A stretch of DNA of 64,000 bases from Crocosphaera sp. (GTDB lineage Bacteria; Cyanobacteriota; Cyanobacteriia; Cyanobacteriales; Microcystaceae): assembly GCF_030064895.1 (NCBI RefSeq), contig NZ_JASJEB010000007.1, forward strand, positions 1 to 64,000, in the 5' to 3' direction. The translations under genes and the position numbers were made by a program. This document shows positions 43,182-52,493 of the stretch, piece by piece. The notes under the pieces are model-generated. The model ran no database searches, had not been told where the DNA came from, and saw only the letters and a list, made by a program, of their open reading frames with translations. Each line of letters opens with the position of its first letter. Position 1 is the stretch's first letter.

Positions 43182-44096
43182 ATGTTCCCTCTCATTTATT
43201 CTGATATATTTCTCAACCACGATACAGGAAGCTTTCACCCCGAATCTCCTCAAAGATTAGAAGCCATTGTTAATGCTTTGAAAACCGTTTCTTGGAGCGA
43301 TCGCTTAAAATGGCAACCACCCACAACTTTAGCTAAACGAGACCCCCTACCTTACATCAGAAATCATCATAACAACGAGTATATCCAACGAGTTGAAGCG
43401 ATCTCCTCTAACGGAGGGGGATTGTTAGATGGAGATACCGTTGTGTCTCCCCAAAGTTATCAGGTTGCTTTATTAGCGGTGAATGCTTGGTTAGATGGGG
43501 TTGATACTGTCACTCAAACCCAGAAACCGGCTTTTGTTTTGTCTCGTCCCCCTGGCCATCACGCGGTCCAAAAAACCGGCATGGGGTTTTGTTTATTTTC
43601 CAATGCTGCGATCGCTGCTAATTATGCTCTACAATCTCAGGGAGTGCAACGAGTGGCTATTTTGGACTGGGATGTGCATCATGGCAACGGAACCCAGGCG
43701 ATCGTTGAAAATAACCCGAGTATTGCCTATTGTTCTTTGCATCAGTTTCCTGCTTATCCTGGAACCGGACGCGCTAATGAAATGGGACAGTATGACAATG
43801 TGTTAAATATCCCTATGGCACCAGGAAGTGACTTAAAAGCTTATCAATTAGCCTTTTCTGAGAAGGTTATACCTTTTTTAGAAGCATTTAAAGAGGATTT
43901 ATTAATTGTTAGTGCTGGTTATGATGCTAATCAAGCGGACCCCTTAGCTTCTATTAACCTTCAACCTGATAATTACGGTGTTTTTACTCAACAATTATTA
44001 ACCATAACCTCTTCTGTTTTATTTGGCTTAGAAGGAGGTTATGATTTATCAGCTTTGGCTGACTCTGTTGTTGCAACAATTCAAGCTTGTTTTTGA
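43182..44096 (+). CDS. Class II HDAC-like deacetylase (AcuC/acetylpolyamine amidohydrolase superfamily)
   Basis: The start is set at the ATG giving 'MFPLIYSDIFLNHDTGSFHPESPQRLEAI', the usual N-terminus of this group. The open frame extends back into the TnpB element. It has about 304 residues. Zinc and catalytic residues are seen in 'RPPGHHAVQKTGMGFCLFSNAAIAA', 'AILDWDVHHGNGTQ' and 'LIVSAGYDANQADPLA'. Cyanobacterial members deacetylate lysines or small acetylated amines. The substrate is unknown. The TnpB element ends about 90 bases before the start, so its insertion may alter this gene's promoter. Confidence 0.92.
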   Translation: MFPLIYSDIFLNHDTGSFHPESPQRLEAIVNALKTVSWSDRLKWQPPTTLAKRDPLPYIRNHHNNEYIQRVEAISSNGGGLLDGDTVVSPQSYQVALLAVNAWLDGVDTVTQTQKPAFVLSRPPGHHAVQKTGMGFCLFSNAAIAANYALQSQGVQRVAILDWDVHHGNGTQAIVENNPSIAYCSLHQFPAYPGTGRANEMGQYDNVLNIPMAPGSDLKAYQLAFSEKVIPFLEAFKEDLLIVSAGYDANQADPLASINLQPDNYGVFTQQLLTITSSVLFGLEGGYDLSALADSVVATIQACF

Positions 44097-44116
44097 TACT
44101 AATTTTCATTAATTAT

Positions 44117-44146
44117 TGTAGGGGTCAACGGCCGTTGACCCCTACA
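44117..44146. repeat. Perfect 30-base palindrome, GTCAACG core
   Basis: This is a perfect inverted repeat with arms TGTAGGGGTCAACGG. It lies 20 bases after the deacetylase stop codon and may act as a transcript end. It matches 33757-33784. Confidence 0.9.
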
Positions 44147-44267
44147 GCAGTTTTCATTTACATAGATTAAACCTTAAAATATCAAAATTCCCCAGATTCA
44201 CTCAATTAAAAACTGCTTCATTTATTAAGAAGAAAAACAATAAAATATAAAATAATCATTGGTTGGT

Positions 44268-44444
44268 GCGTATAATCTTGCAGTGCAAAGGCGAGATTAT
44301 AGGGAGCATCCCATTTTTGCCAAAAACTTATTCTTGGAGTTTGACGGGGAGAGGGGGCGATTGGGAGACGGGGGGAAATTAATCAGATCAACTATTATCA
44401 ATCAAGGACAATTTGCAACTTTGGGATGCTCCCAGATTATACGC
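44268..44444. repeat. MITE with GCGTATAATCT ends
   Basis: The terminal inverted repeat GCGTATAATCT (44268-44278) is mirrored by AGATTATACGC (44434-44444). An inner repeat, GGGAGCATCCCA (44302-44313), is mirrored at 44422-44433. The left end carries about 20 extra bases between the two parts. A 91-codon open frame across the element (44259-44534) is not a gene. Confidence 0.8.
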
Positions 44445-44832
44445 TTTTTGAATCCTCCTACAATCTACAATTCCTTGACTTTAGGAATAGGTAAACTTTT
44501 GATTTCTGAGGATTTATTTACGAAAAAACCCTGAAAATAAAAAAATATATATCCTAAATTTAAGTATATTAAACGATACCAAAGAGCTTAATTTTTGGTA
44601 TAAACGTTATGCAAAATAATTTTCTTAAACTCATAGGCATGGATAGCTAAGGTACTACTAACCGTAGTTTAGAAAGTTAAAGAATTTTCTTTTTTTCTTG
44701 CCATGATAATTAAAAACACAGAAAATTTCCTAACTAATTTGTGTACTTTTATAAAATGATAAGTTATCTCATATAGTTGGGTAAGATTAATTAAATTTAT
44801 TTGTGCTTACTTGTAATTCCACTATATGATGT
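44445..44832. other. Intergenic region before the diguanylate cyclase gene
   Basis: This is about 390 bases of AT-rich sequence without recognisable genes or repeats. It should contain the promoter of the response-regulator diguanylate cyclase gene. Confidence 0.6.
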
Positions 44833-46782
44833 ATGTTTTCTCAACCTATTAGCGTATTAATTATAGATGATGATCGACAAGATAGATTGACTCTTATACA
44901 CTATCTAAGCAGACACAATGAGCAAAATTATCAAATCTTTGAAGCATCATCGGGAAAAAAAGCATTAGAAACACTGACGACAGTTAAAGTAGATGGGGTT
45001 ATCTTAGATTTCCATTTATCAGATATGAATGGTATTGAATTTCTTCAGAAACTACAAAATCATTTTTTTTATAGTAACTTTGCTGTAATAATATTAACAG
45101 AATTTGGTAATGAATCTGTGGCAATGGAAGCTATAAAAAATGGCGCACAAGATTACCTAATCAAAGAAAATTTAACCCAAGAAAGCTTACAAAAATCATT
45201 ATATTTAGCGGTTGGCAGAGTTAAACTACGTCGAGAATTAGAAAAAAGTGAACAAAAGTTTCGAGGAACTTTTGAACAAGCAGCAGTGGGTATTTATCAT
45301 ATTAATTTAGTCGGACAATTTGTACGACTTAATCAAAAATTTTCTCAAATTACAGGGTATTTTTCAGAAGAAATAAAACAAAAAACTATAGAGGAAATTA
45401 TTTTTTATGAAGATTTCCCCAAGTATCAAAGGCAAATACAAAGACTGTTAAATCACGAGACACAAACTCTTAGATTAGAACAAAGGTTACTGAGGGGAGA
45501 TGGCTTAATTATTTGGATAAATATAACAGTTTCTATTATTAATAAAAAAGATGGTAGTCCTGATTACTTACTAGGAATCGTAGAGGAAATTCAAGAAAGA
45601 AAACAAACAGAAATTAAACTGAAAAAAGCCAATCATAAATTAAAACAAATTGTCGGACAATTAGCCAAACAAAATCAGGAACGAACCCTACTAAGTCGAG
45701 TTAGTCAATTTCTACAATCTTGTAACAGTATAGAAGAAGCGTACAAAATTTTAGCCGATTTAATTCAACCCTTATTTAGTGATTGTTCCTTGGGAATTTA
45801 CCAACTTAATGAGCAGCAAACTTTTGCAACGTTAGTATCATCTTCGGGAGATTTTCTTAACAGTAAAAAAGAATTTAGATTCTCTGAATGTTGGGCATTA
45901 AGACAAGGAAAAGCCCATTATAATGATATTAATCATAGTCAATTATTTTGTCCTCATGTGGAAACAAATTTAATGACTCGAGCAACTTTATGTTATCCCA
46001 TTGTTGCCCAAGGAAAAACTTTAGGCATTCTTCATATAAGTGCTACCGACCAAACTAAATTAACTCCACAAACAGAAAATTTAGCCAAAACAGTGAGTGA
46101 TTATCTGACCTTATCTTTGGCTAATTTAAAATTACGACAAGACTTAAAAAATCAAAGTATCAGAGATTCTTTGACAGGATTATATAACCGTCGTCATCTT
46201 TATGAATTTCTGGACAAAGAAATTAGTAAAGCGCAACGACATAAGAGCAATATTGGTATTATTTTGATAGATATTGATCATTTCAAAAAAATTAATGATA
46301 TAGCAATAGACAGGCTAGTTAGGACACATAAATTATATTTTAAGGGAACAGGGAACAGGGAACAGGGAACAGAAAAATGTCCTAATAGCTTTGGCGACTG
46401 CTATAACTATAATCATGGTTTCGGGGATGTGGTTTTAAGAGATATGGGAGAATTTTTAAGTAATAATATTCGAGAATCAGATATTGCTTGTCGTTATGGG
46501 GGAGAAGAGTTTATTTTGATTTTTCCCCATGCTAATTTAGAGAATACTCATAAACGGGCCGAAGTTTTGAGAAAAAAGATAAAACGTCTTCATTTTCGTT
46601 TTCAACAACATCATTTAGACTCTGTTACGGTATCCATTGGTGTTGCTAATTTTCCTCGACATGGGTTAACTGGAGAAGATGCAATTCATTATGCTGATCT
46701 TGCCCTTTTTGAAGCTAAAAAACAAGGACGCGATCGCACTGTTATTTACACTGAAGAGTTATCAGATAACAGCAAAGATTGA
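44833..46782 (+). CDS. REC-PAS-GAF-GGDEF diguanylate cyclase interrupted by an in-frame MITE
   Basis: This 649-residue protein has a response-regulator receiver (about 6-125, phospho-acceptor in 'VDGVILDFHLSDMNG', 'VIILTEFG', 'GAQDYLIKENL'), PAS (about 140-260), a short coiled coil, GAF (about 285-435) and GGDEF (about 445-640, signature 'RYGGEEFILIF', a cyclase-competent GGEEF). The GGDEF metal/GTP segment 'DIDHFKKIND' is split from 'HGFGD' by 35 inserted residues (see the MITE entry). Without it the text reads the canonical IND-NYNHGFGD. It would make c-di-GMP on phosphorylation, but activity is doubtful with the insert. The end overlaps rbsK tail to tail by 37 bases. Confidence 0.88.
   Translation: MFSQPISVLIIDDDRQDRLTLIHYLSRHNEQNYQIFEASSGKKALETLTTVKVDGVILDFHLSDMNGIEFLQKLQNHFFYSNFAVIILTEFGNESVAMEAIKNGAQDYLIKENLTQESLQKSLYLAVGRVKLRRELEKSEQKFRGTFEQAAVGIYHINLVGQFVRLNQKFSQITGYFSEEIKQKTIEEIIFYEDFPKYQRQIQRLLNHETQTLRLEQRLLRGDGLIIWINITVSIINKKDGSPDYLLGIVEEIQERKQTEIKLKKANHKLKQIVGQLAKQNQERTLLSRVSQFLQSCNSIEEAYKILADLIQPLFSDCSLGIYQLNEQQTFATLVSSSGDFLNSKKEFRFSECWALRQGKAHYNDINHSQLFCPHVETNLMTRATLCYPIVAQGKTLGILHISATDQTKLTPQTENLAKTVSDYLTLSLANLKLRQDLKNQSIRDSLTGLYNRRHLYEFLDKEISKAQRHKSNIGIILIDIDHFKKINDIAIDRLVRTHKLYFKGTGNREQGTEKCPNSFGDCYNYNHGFGDVVLRDMGEFLSNNIRESDIACRYGGEEFILIFPHANLENTHKRAEVLRKKIKRLHFRFQQHHLDSVTVSIGVANFPRHGLTGEDAIHYADLALFEAKKQGRDRTVIYTEELSDNSKD
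46301..46405. mobile_element. 105-bp MITE inserted in the GGDEF coding region
   Basis: TAGCA...TGCTA ends flanked by TA on both sides fit an IS630/Tc1-type MITE with a TA target duplication. The ends extend as imperfect terminal repeats of about 26 bases (TAGCA.T...GCTA.TTAGGACA). The middle holds about four copies of a GGGAACA heptamer. Removing the 105 bases with one TA restores the reading GAT-AAC-TAT-AAT-CAT, i.e. D-N-Y-N-H. The insert adds exactly 35 codons with no stop. It resembles the cyanobacterial Nezha-type MITEs, from memory. Confidence 0.88.
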
Positions 46783-47675
46783 ACCGTATCTAAGTCAGGT
46801 AAAGCAGTTTGTGCGCCTTCTTTTGTGGTAGTTAAAGCTCCAGTTATTGTTCCCCATTTGAGGGCTTCTTTTAGGGGTAAACCTCGATCTAAAGCAGCAG
46901 CTATTCCCCCATTAAACCCATCTCCAGCACCAACTGTATCGACGCTTTTAACCTTGATAGATGGGACAAAAGCTTGCTCAGTTTCTGTGGCGTAAAATGC
47001 TCCTTTTCCTCCCAATTTAATTACAACAATTTTGATACCTTTTTTGAGTAAAATATTAGCTGCTTTTTTGATATCTTCTTCATTATTTAAAGGAAAACTA
47101 ACTAATTTTTCTGCTTCGTTTTGATTGGGGGTAATAATATCAATTAAAGGGTATAAGCGATCGGGTAATTTTTCGGGAGCAGGTGCAGGATCTAACATTA
47201 CTGTTATCCCTAATTTTTTGGCTTCTCTCGCTGCCATTTCCACTGCTCTTAAAGGTATTTCTAATTGTAATAATAACAGGCTAGTTTTAGAGAGAATTTT
47301 CTCTAGACGGGTGATATCAGATTCATCAATATTGCCATTGGCTCCAGGAAGGACAACAATAGTATTTTCCCCCGATGTTTCTACATTAATCATCGCTACT
47401 CCTGATGAAGTTTTCTGATCAATAAAAACCCCTTGAGTATTAATGTTAAATGATTCTAATCGCTTCAATAATTCTCTCCCAAAATTATCACCCCCAACCC
47501 GTCCCACAAAATAGGTTAAACGCTCTAATTTTGCCGTTGCAACCGCTTGATTTGCTCCTTTTCCCCCAGGTAAGGTAATAAAGTGATCGCCAATAACCGT
47601 TTCTCCAGGTTTAGGGAGATGGGGCGTTTGGGTGATCATATCCATGTTAATGCTGCCAAAAATAACAATACTCAT
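46746..47675 (-). CDS. rbsK: Ribokinase (PfkB family)
   Basis: In this 309-residue protein, the N-terminal 'VIFGSINMDMITQTPHLPKPGETVIG' and 'LPGGKGANQAVATAKL' are ribokinase signatures. The catalytic base and anion hole lie in 'VDTVGAGDGFNGGIAAAL'. It phosphorylates ribose at O5 with ATP. It is not next to ribose transport genes. The 3' end overlaps the convergent cyclase gene by 37 bases. Confidence 0.9.
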   Translation of the reverse strand: MSIVIFGSINMDMITQTPHLPKPGETVIGDHFITLPGGKGANQAVATAKLERLTYFVGRVGGDNFGRELLKRLESFNINTQGVFIDQKTSSGVAMINVETSGENTIVVLPGANGNIDESDITRLEKILSKTSLLLLQLEIPLRAVEMAAREAKKLGITVMLDPAPAPEKLPDRLYPLIDIITPNQNEAEKLVSFPLNNEEDIKKAANILLKKGIKIVVIKLGGKGAFYATETEQAFVPSIKVKSVDTVGAGDGFNGGIAAALDRGLPLKEALKWGTITGALTTTKEGAQTALPDLDTVQSLLLSDNSSV

Positions 47676-47850
47676 AAATACTCGGTGGTAAGTCTTAATT
47701 TAAACTGTGCTGTTAACGGTAGAGTCTTATTTATATAATTACCTCTTCCTAAAAGGAAAGAGAATTGAAAAAAGGTAATGTATCTTTTTTCTCCTTGAAA
47801 GAAGAGGTTTTTCACAGAATTAGACCCCGTTGTTAGCGACGGGTTTTATA

Positions 47851-48999
47851 TCAATCATCTGTTGATAAAGGAGGCTCAAAGGAGTAATTACGTTCGGAAA
47901 TTGCCTTTTCGATAAGATTAGGATCATAACTACTCAATTCCAAACTTTTCGGTTGATAGTTACCAGCAATTAATTTTTCCCAGACTGATGAATGTAAAGT
48001 AGATCCCGAGGGAACTGTACGACATTTTTGGGGAAACTTCAAGACTTTTTTCTCCTCCTCATCGTTAAGATCCCAAATAATTCTTGGTAAATATTGAATT
48101 AGCCACCATGTCCCAATTAATGAATTATGAAGCTTAGCAGTAGGTATATCTTTATTGATATTTTCCCTAAATATTCTGTATTGATCTTCATTAATTCTAA
48201 GGTCGTGTTGACAGGTCAAAGCTTCTTCGATCATCCATTCAAGGGCAATTTTAGCCAGTCCTGATTCATTTTCATCAAATCCTCCTCCTACATCACCATG
48301 AACTCCAGCAAACCACACTTGTTTTATATCTTGACTCGAAGATTGTCGATTTCCCGAAAGCATTGGTTGGAAAAAATTACGTCTTTCATCAATAGATATA
48401 GCATGACGAACAATATCAACACTTTCGTTGTCAGTAGTATGAGGCAGAAAAATAGGATTATAGATCCATCCAAAGCTTTTAACACAATCCCAAAGTCCTA
48501 AAAAATGAATTCTACATTCTCTACTGTATGTTTGCTTAAATCTCTTCATAAGATCCTTCTTCTTCTGGTCGTTAGGCTCAGAGCGATACAATTTCATTGC
48601 ATAAGGAATCAAGTTTTGACAGCCAGAGTCTAACAAACCAAAACTATGAACAAAACCGGCTAAGGCTCTCGCTGTATAAGCTCCACGACTAAATCCAAAG
48701 ATAAATATGTGATCGCCATTGTTATAGTGTTCCATGAGGTAAGAATAAGCTTCCTCAATGTTCTGAATAATACCCCTACCAAAAGCCAATCCCAAAAAGC
48801 GAGTTATATTTTTCCCAATGGGGGTTTTGAAATTGGGATCACCCAACGTTCCCACGCCAGGATCATAATAAGCTAACTGAGACTCTGAATCTTTCTCAAG
48901 CAGACTATATAATCTGACAATATTGGAGTTGTTTTCTCTAAATTGGATTCCTGTTCCATCCAGACAGATAACAATATTTTTTCCGTTTTGATTAGTCAT
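47851..48999 (-). CDS. DUF2235 alpha/beta-hydrolase, second copy
   Basis: The start is placed at the ATG giving 'MTNQNGKNIVICLDGTGIQF', by comparison with the paralogue at 32443-33618. The frame extends 12 codons further. It has about 382 residues. The nucleophile elbow is 'FIFGFSRGAYTARALAGF' and the later acid/His region is 'WFAGVHGDVGGGFDENESG'. No export signal is present. The two copies are divergent outside the motifs, so the duplication is old. The role is unknown. Confidence 0.85.
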   Translation of the reverse strand: MTNQNGKNIVICLDGTGIQFRENNSNIVRLYSLLEKDSESQLAYYDPGVGTLGDPNFKTPIGKNITRFLGLAFGRGIIQNIEEAYSYLMEHYNNGDHIFIFGFSRGAYTARALAGFVHSFGLLDSGCQNLIPYAMKLYRSEPNDQKKKDLMKRFKQTYSRECRIHFLGLWDCVKSFGWIYNPIFLPHTTDNESVDIVRHAISIDERRNFFQPMLSGNRQSSSQDIKQVWFAGVHGDVGGGFDENESGLAKIALEWMIEEALTCQHDLRINEDQYRIFRENINKDIPTAKLHNSLIGTWWLIQYLPRIIWDLNDEEEKKVLKFPQKCRTVPSGSTLHSSVWEKLIAGNYQPKSLELSSYDPNLIEKAISERNYSFEPPLSTDD

Positions 49000-49135
49000 T
49001 ATTGTTAATATTATTTCAAGAATTATCTGTCCCAATTTTAACCTAATTTCGAGTTAAGCAAATTGAGTTTTTTCCTAAAAGATAATAAACTATACAATCA
49101 TAGACAAAACTAAACATTAATATCTAGAAATTATC

Positions 49136-50878
49136 CTAAAATTCTTCTGTTCCTTTAGCATATTGTTGTTGATAAAACTTGGCATAACGGCCTTGTTTTC
49201 CTAATAACTCATCATGGTTGCCTGACTCCACCACTTGACCCTTTTCTAAGACCAAAATACAATCAGCACTGCGGACGGTACTTAAACGGTGAGCAATGAC
49301 GAAAACGGTACGATTCTTCATTACCCTTTCTAATGCTTCTTGTACCAACGCTTCTGATTCAGAATCAAGGGCCGATGTTGCTTCATCTAAGATCATAATA
49401 CGAGGATTTAATAATACGGCTCTAGCGATCGCAATTCTTTGTTTTTGTCCCCCTGAGAGATTAACACCCCTTTCTCCTAACCAAGTTTGATACCCTTGAG
49501 AAAATTGACTGATAAATGAGTGTGCGTTGGCAATTTTTGCAGCATTTTCGATTGCTTCATAATCTAATTCTTCTTGGCCATAGGCAATATTTTGAGCAAT
49601 AGTTCCTGAGAATAAAGTGGTTTCTTGGGGAACAATCCCAATTTGTCGGCGTAAACTTTTTAAACTAACCTCTTTAATATCAATTCCATCGATTAAAATT
49701 TCTCCATCTTGGGGATCGTAGAAACGAGGCAGTAAATTAACTAATGTTGTTTTCCCTGCACCAGAGGAACCTACCAAGGCAATAATTTGTCCCGGTTCTG
49801 CTAATAAACTCAATTTTCTGAGAACTGGTTTATCTAATTTATAAGCAAAACTAACGTCAGAAAATTCTACTTTTCCTGTAACTTGTGGCAGTTTTAAACT
49901 ATTTTCTGTTTCCTTAACTGTGGGTTTTTCATCCATCAGTTCAAAAATGCGATCAACCGATGCTTCTGCTTGTTTGAATTCATTATAATTACTTGTCATT
50001 AAATCGATAGGATGTAACAAAATAGCAACCGCAGCTAAATAACTAACAAATTCTTCTGATGCTAAATTACCCTGAGAAATTTGCCATCCTCCAATAAAAA
50101 AGAGGGACATAATACTAACTGCTTGTAAGAATCCCACTACAGGATATTGGGTGGCTTTTAATTTCTCTGCCCTATATCTTGCCCGACGATTTTGTTTAGC
50201 TTCTTGTGCAAATCTTTTTACTTCATAATCTTGTGCAGCAAAAGCTTTAACCACACGAACACCACTAAAAACCTCTGTTAACAGGGCAGAAAGATTAGAA
50301 ATTTGATTTTGACTACGACGAGATAATATTAATACTTTTTCGCCAAACATACTCACCAAAGTAGCCATAAGAGGGGCTAAAATTAGACTAGCAATAGTTA
50401 GTTGCCAGTTTAGATATAACATATAAGCAGGAATGACAATTAATTGCAGTACATTAGATACAAATTGATGGGATAATTTGTCTACAATTTCGCCAACTTT
50501 GTCAATATCTGCTGTTAAACGGTAGGTTAAGTCCCCTGTCTTGGCAACTTCAAAATAATCGAGTCCCAGTTTGTGTAAATGAGCATAAACTTTGTTACGA
50601 ACACTTAACACCATTTCCAAAGAAGCATCGATCATAAAGATATTTTGCCCGTATTGAAAAATCCCCCGAACTAAAAAAGCTAAAGTTCCTAAACCCAACC
50701 AATAAGCAACTTTTTCTAGATTACCTTGTCCAATATTTAAAGAAACTTGTCCTGCTAAATAAGGTAAAGCTAATGTCACTAAAACAAAGCCTAAAATACA
50801 TAAAAACCCTTTTAATAATGACGGCCATTCTGTTAATAAATAAGGTAATAATCGCCACCAATTTGATCTTTTTTTCAT
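49136..50878 (-). CDS. ABC exporter, membrane and ATPase domains fused (MsbA-like)
   Basis: The protein has about 580 residues counting from the ATG at 50878 ('MKKRSNWWRLLPYLLTEWPSLLKG'). A frame extension to 50920 is possible. Six membrane helices span about 15-310. The nucleotide-binding domain has Walker A 'VGSSGAGKTT', signature 'LSGGQKQRIAIARAVL', Walker B 'IMILDEATSALD' and H-loop 'FVIAHRL'. It works as a homodimer or half-transporter and exports lipids, peptides or drugs. The substrate is unknown. It sits alone on the minus strand. Confidence 0.92.
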   Translation of the reverse strand: MKKRSNWWRLLPYLLTEWPSLLKGFLCILGFVLVTLALPYLAGQVSLNIGQGNLEKVAYWLGLGTLAFLVRGIFQYGQNIFMIDASLEMVLSVRNKVYAHLHKLGLDYFEVAKTGDLTYRLTADIDKVGEIVDKLSHQFVSNVLQLIVIPAYMLYLNWQLTIASLILAPLMATLVSMFGEKVLILSRRSQNQISNLSALLTEVFSGVRVVKAFAAQDYEVKRFAQEAKQNRRARYRAEKLKATQYPVVGFLQAVSIMSLFFIGGWQISQGNLASEEFVSYLAAVAILLHPIDLMTSNYNEFKQAEASVDRIFELMDEKPTVKETENSLKLPQVTGKVEFSDVSFAYKLDKPVLRKLSLLAEPGQIIALVGSSGAGKTTLVNLLPRFYDPQDGEILIDGIDIKEVSLKSLRRQIGIVPQETTLFSGTIAQNIAYGQEELDYEAIENAAKIANAHSFISQFSQGYQTWLGERGVNLSGGQKQRIAIARAVLLNPRIMILDEATSALDSESEALVQEALERVMKNRTVFVIAHRLSTVRSADCILVLEKGQVVESGNHDELLGKQGRYAKFYQQQYAKGTEEF

Positions 50879-50979
50879 TATAATTATGAATTTAGCAAAA
50901 TTAACTTCGTATTGTAACATAAAAACGTCTATTTGATGGAAAAATTGAAAAATTTGGGAAAAATTAATATAAATAATAA

Positions 50980-51004
50980 GGACATAATACTATTATGTCC
51001 CTAC
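50980..51004. repeat. Palindrome, ATAATA core
   Basis: GGACATAATA (50980-50989) pairs with TATTATGTCC around one base, followed by CTAC. It is almost the same as the palindrome at 439-465, but the left GTAG arm is lost. Confidence 0.75.
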
Positions 51005-51075
51005 AAAAAACTTATCACTGATGACGGAAAAAATAGGAGTAAACTATTAAATTTTACCCCTATTTTTAAGATCAA

Positions 51076-52233
51076 TTAATGATGATGATGATGTCCATTC
51101 CCGTGATCATGATGATGATGGTTAACATCTAAATTACCCACTGCTAAAGTAGGATTAACTGTTAAAGCTTCTGCTGATAATAACTCTGTAATGTGTTTAT
51201 CTGCCCATTGTGCAGCCATTTTGCAAAATTCTGGTTCATCATTAACACAAGGCATTTGTACATAAGTAACATCGGAATATTTCTTATGTAAACCATGAAT
51301 AATGTGTTCTACATCCAAGAGAGTTTCATGATTTTCTGTAGCAAAACCAATAGGCATAAATATAATTGCTTTTGCACCTAATTCCATGAGATTTTTAGCA
51401 GCTAATTCTGCGTTAGGTTGTGTCCATTTAATCAAGGGAGTTTGATGATTTAACCAACCTACAGAAATCAAAGGATAACGATGAATCAATCTTTCTCTAA
51501 CTAATTCATATAATATCTGACTTTCATCAATTCCTGATGTAAATCCTTTCGCTTCATGGGGACAACCATGATTTAATAAAATAATCCCAATTTGAGAAGG
51601 AAGGTATTTATCGGCTAAATCTTTCTTGATTTTTTCTTCTACTAATTTAGCCATTAAATCTAAGTAAGCTGGTTCGTTATAAAAAGAGGGAATATAACGT
51701 AAACCTTTTAACCAATGGGCATCACCTTCTGATAAAGATTCTAAAGCATTATTAACCTGTTCAACAGCAATACCACTGGTGAAAATAGAGTCCACCACTA
51801 ACAACGGATAGATTAATATTTTTTCAAATCCTTGGGATTTAATTTCTGTTAAAACTTGCTCAGGTAAAAACGGTTTACAGAAGTTAAATGCTTTAAAAAC
51901 TTGAATTTTATCGCCCCATTTTTCTTGTAAACTCTTTTCAATAGAAGACCGTTGATGCTCAAAAATATGATTATGAGGAGAAACAAAATGATCGTGTTGA
52001 TGTTGCCATTCATGGAGGTCAAACATAGCCAATAACTTAGCTAAAGGAGGATAAATCCATGTGGGAACTGGAGCAAATTTGGCCGTCAATAAATTTAAAG
52101 CTTGTTCATTATAATTCGCAAAATCTTCATAACTTTCAACTTCACCATAACCCATCAACAAAACCGCTACGCGATCGCTTTTATTGGTTCCCTCAACAGG
52201 ATGAATGTGTTGTTTATCTGGCGTTGCAACCAT
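51076..52233 (-). CDS. Ferrochelatase-family protein with His-rich C-terminal tail
   Basis: In this 385-residue protein, 'VAVLLMGYGEVESYEDFANYNEQ' and 'GIILLNHGCPHEAKGFTSGIDESQILYELV' and 'IIFMPIGFATENHETLLDVE' follow the two-lobed chelatase fold, with a histidine (in 'NHGCP') and glutamate in the active-site positions. It differs from the canonical cyanobacterial HemH, which starts 'VGVLLLNLGGP' and has a CAB-like tail. Here the tail is 'HHHHDHGNGHHHHH', a likely metal store or metal-transfer segment. Metal and tetrapyrrole are unknown. Cobalt, nickel or iron are all possible. Confidence 0.75.
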   Translation of the reverse strand: MVATPDKQHIHPVEGTNKSDRVAVLLMGYGEVESYEDFANYNEQALNLLTAKFAPVPTWIYPPLAKLLAMFDLHEWQHQHDHFVSPHNHIFEHQRSSIEKSLQEKWGDKIQVFKAFNFCKPFLPEQVLTEIKSQGFEKILIYPLLVVDSIFTSGIAVEQVNNALESLSEGDAHWLKGLRYIPSFYNEPAYLDLMAKLVEEKIKKDLADKYLPSQIGIILLNHGCPHEAKGFTSGIDESQILYELVRERLIHRYPLISVGWLNHQTPLIKWTQPNAELAAKNLMELGAKAIIFMPIGFATENHETLLDVEHIIHGLHKKYSDVTYVQMPCVNDEPEFCKMAAQWADKHITELLSAEALTVNPTLAVGNLDVNHHHHDHGNGHHHHH

Positions 52234-52493
52234 ATTTGTTACCTCAATGATAGTTTAAAACGAAAGCAATTATGCGGTGGATATTCCCTAAATGCCCCCT
52301 ATCCTACAGTATAAAATACCTTCCCCTGGGGGGGGACATAATATAAACTCTGTCTTAATAATGTACTGTGGGGATTGTGGGGAGTATGGGGACTGTGGGG
52401 AGTCCAGTTGAAAATTGCTATAGTGAGTCTCAATCTAACTCAGAGGACAAGGCAATGGTAGGATTAACGTAAATGATTTAATATTTTAAGATT

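Noticed and set aside
44259-44534. 91-codon open frame
   Set aside because: It spans a MITE whose terminal repeats fall inside the frame. No domain or ribosome binding site.
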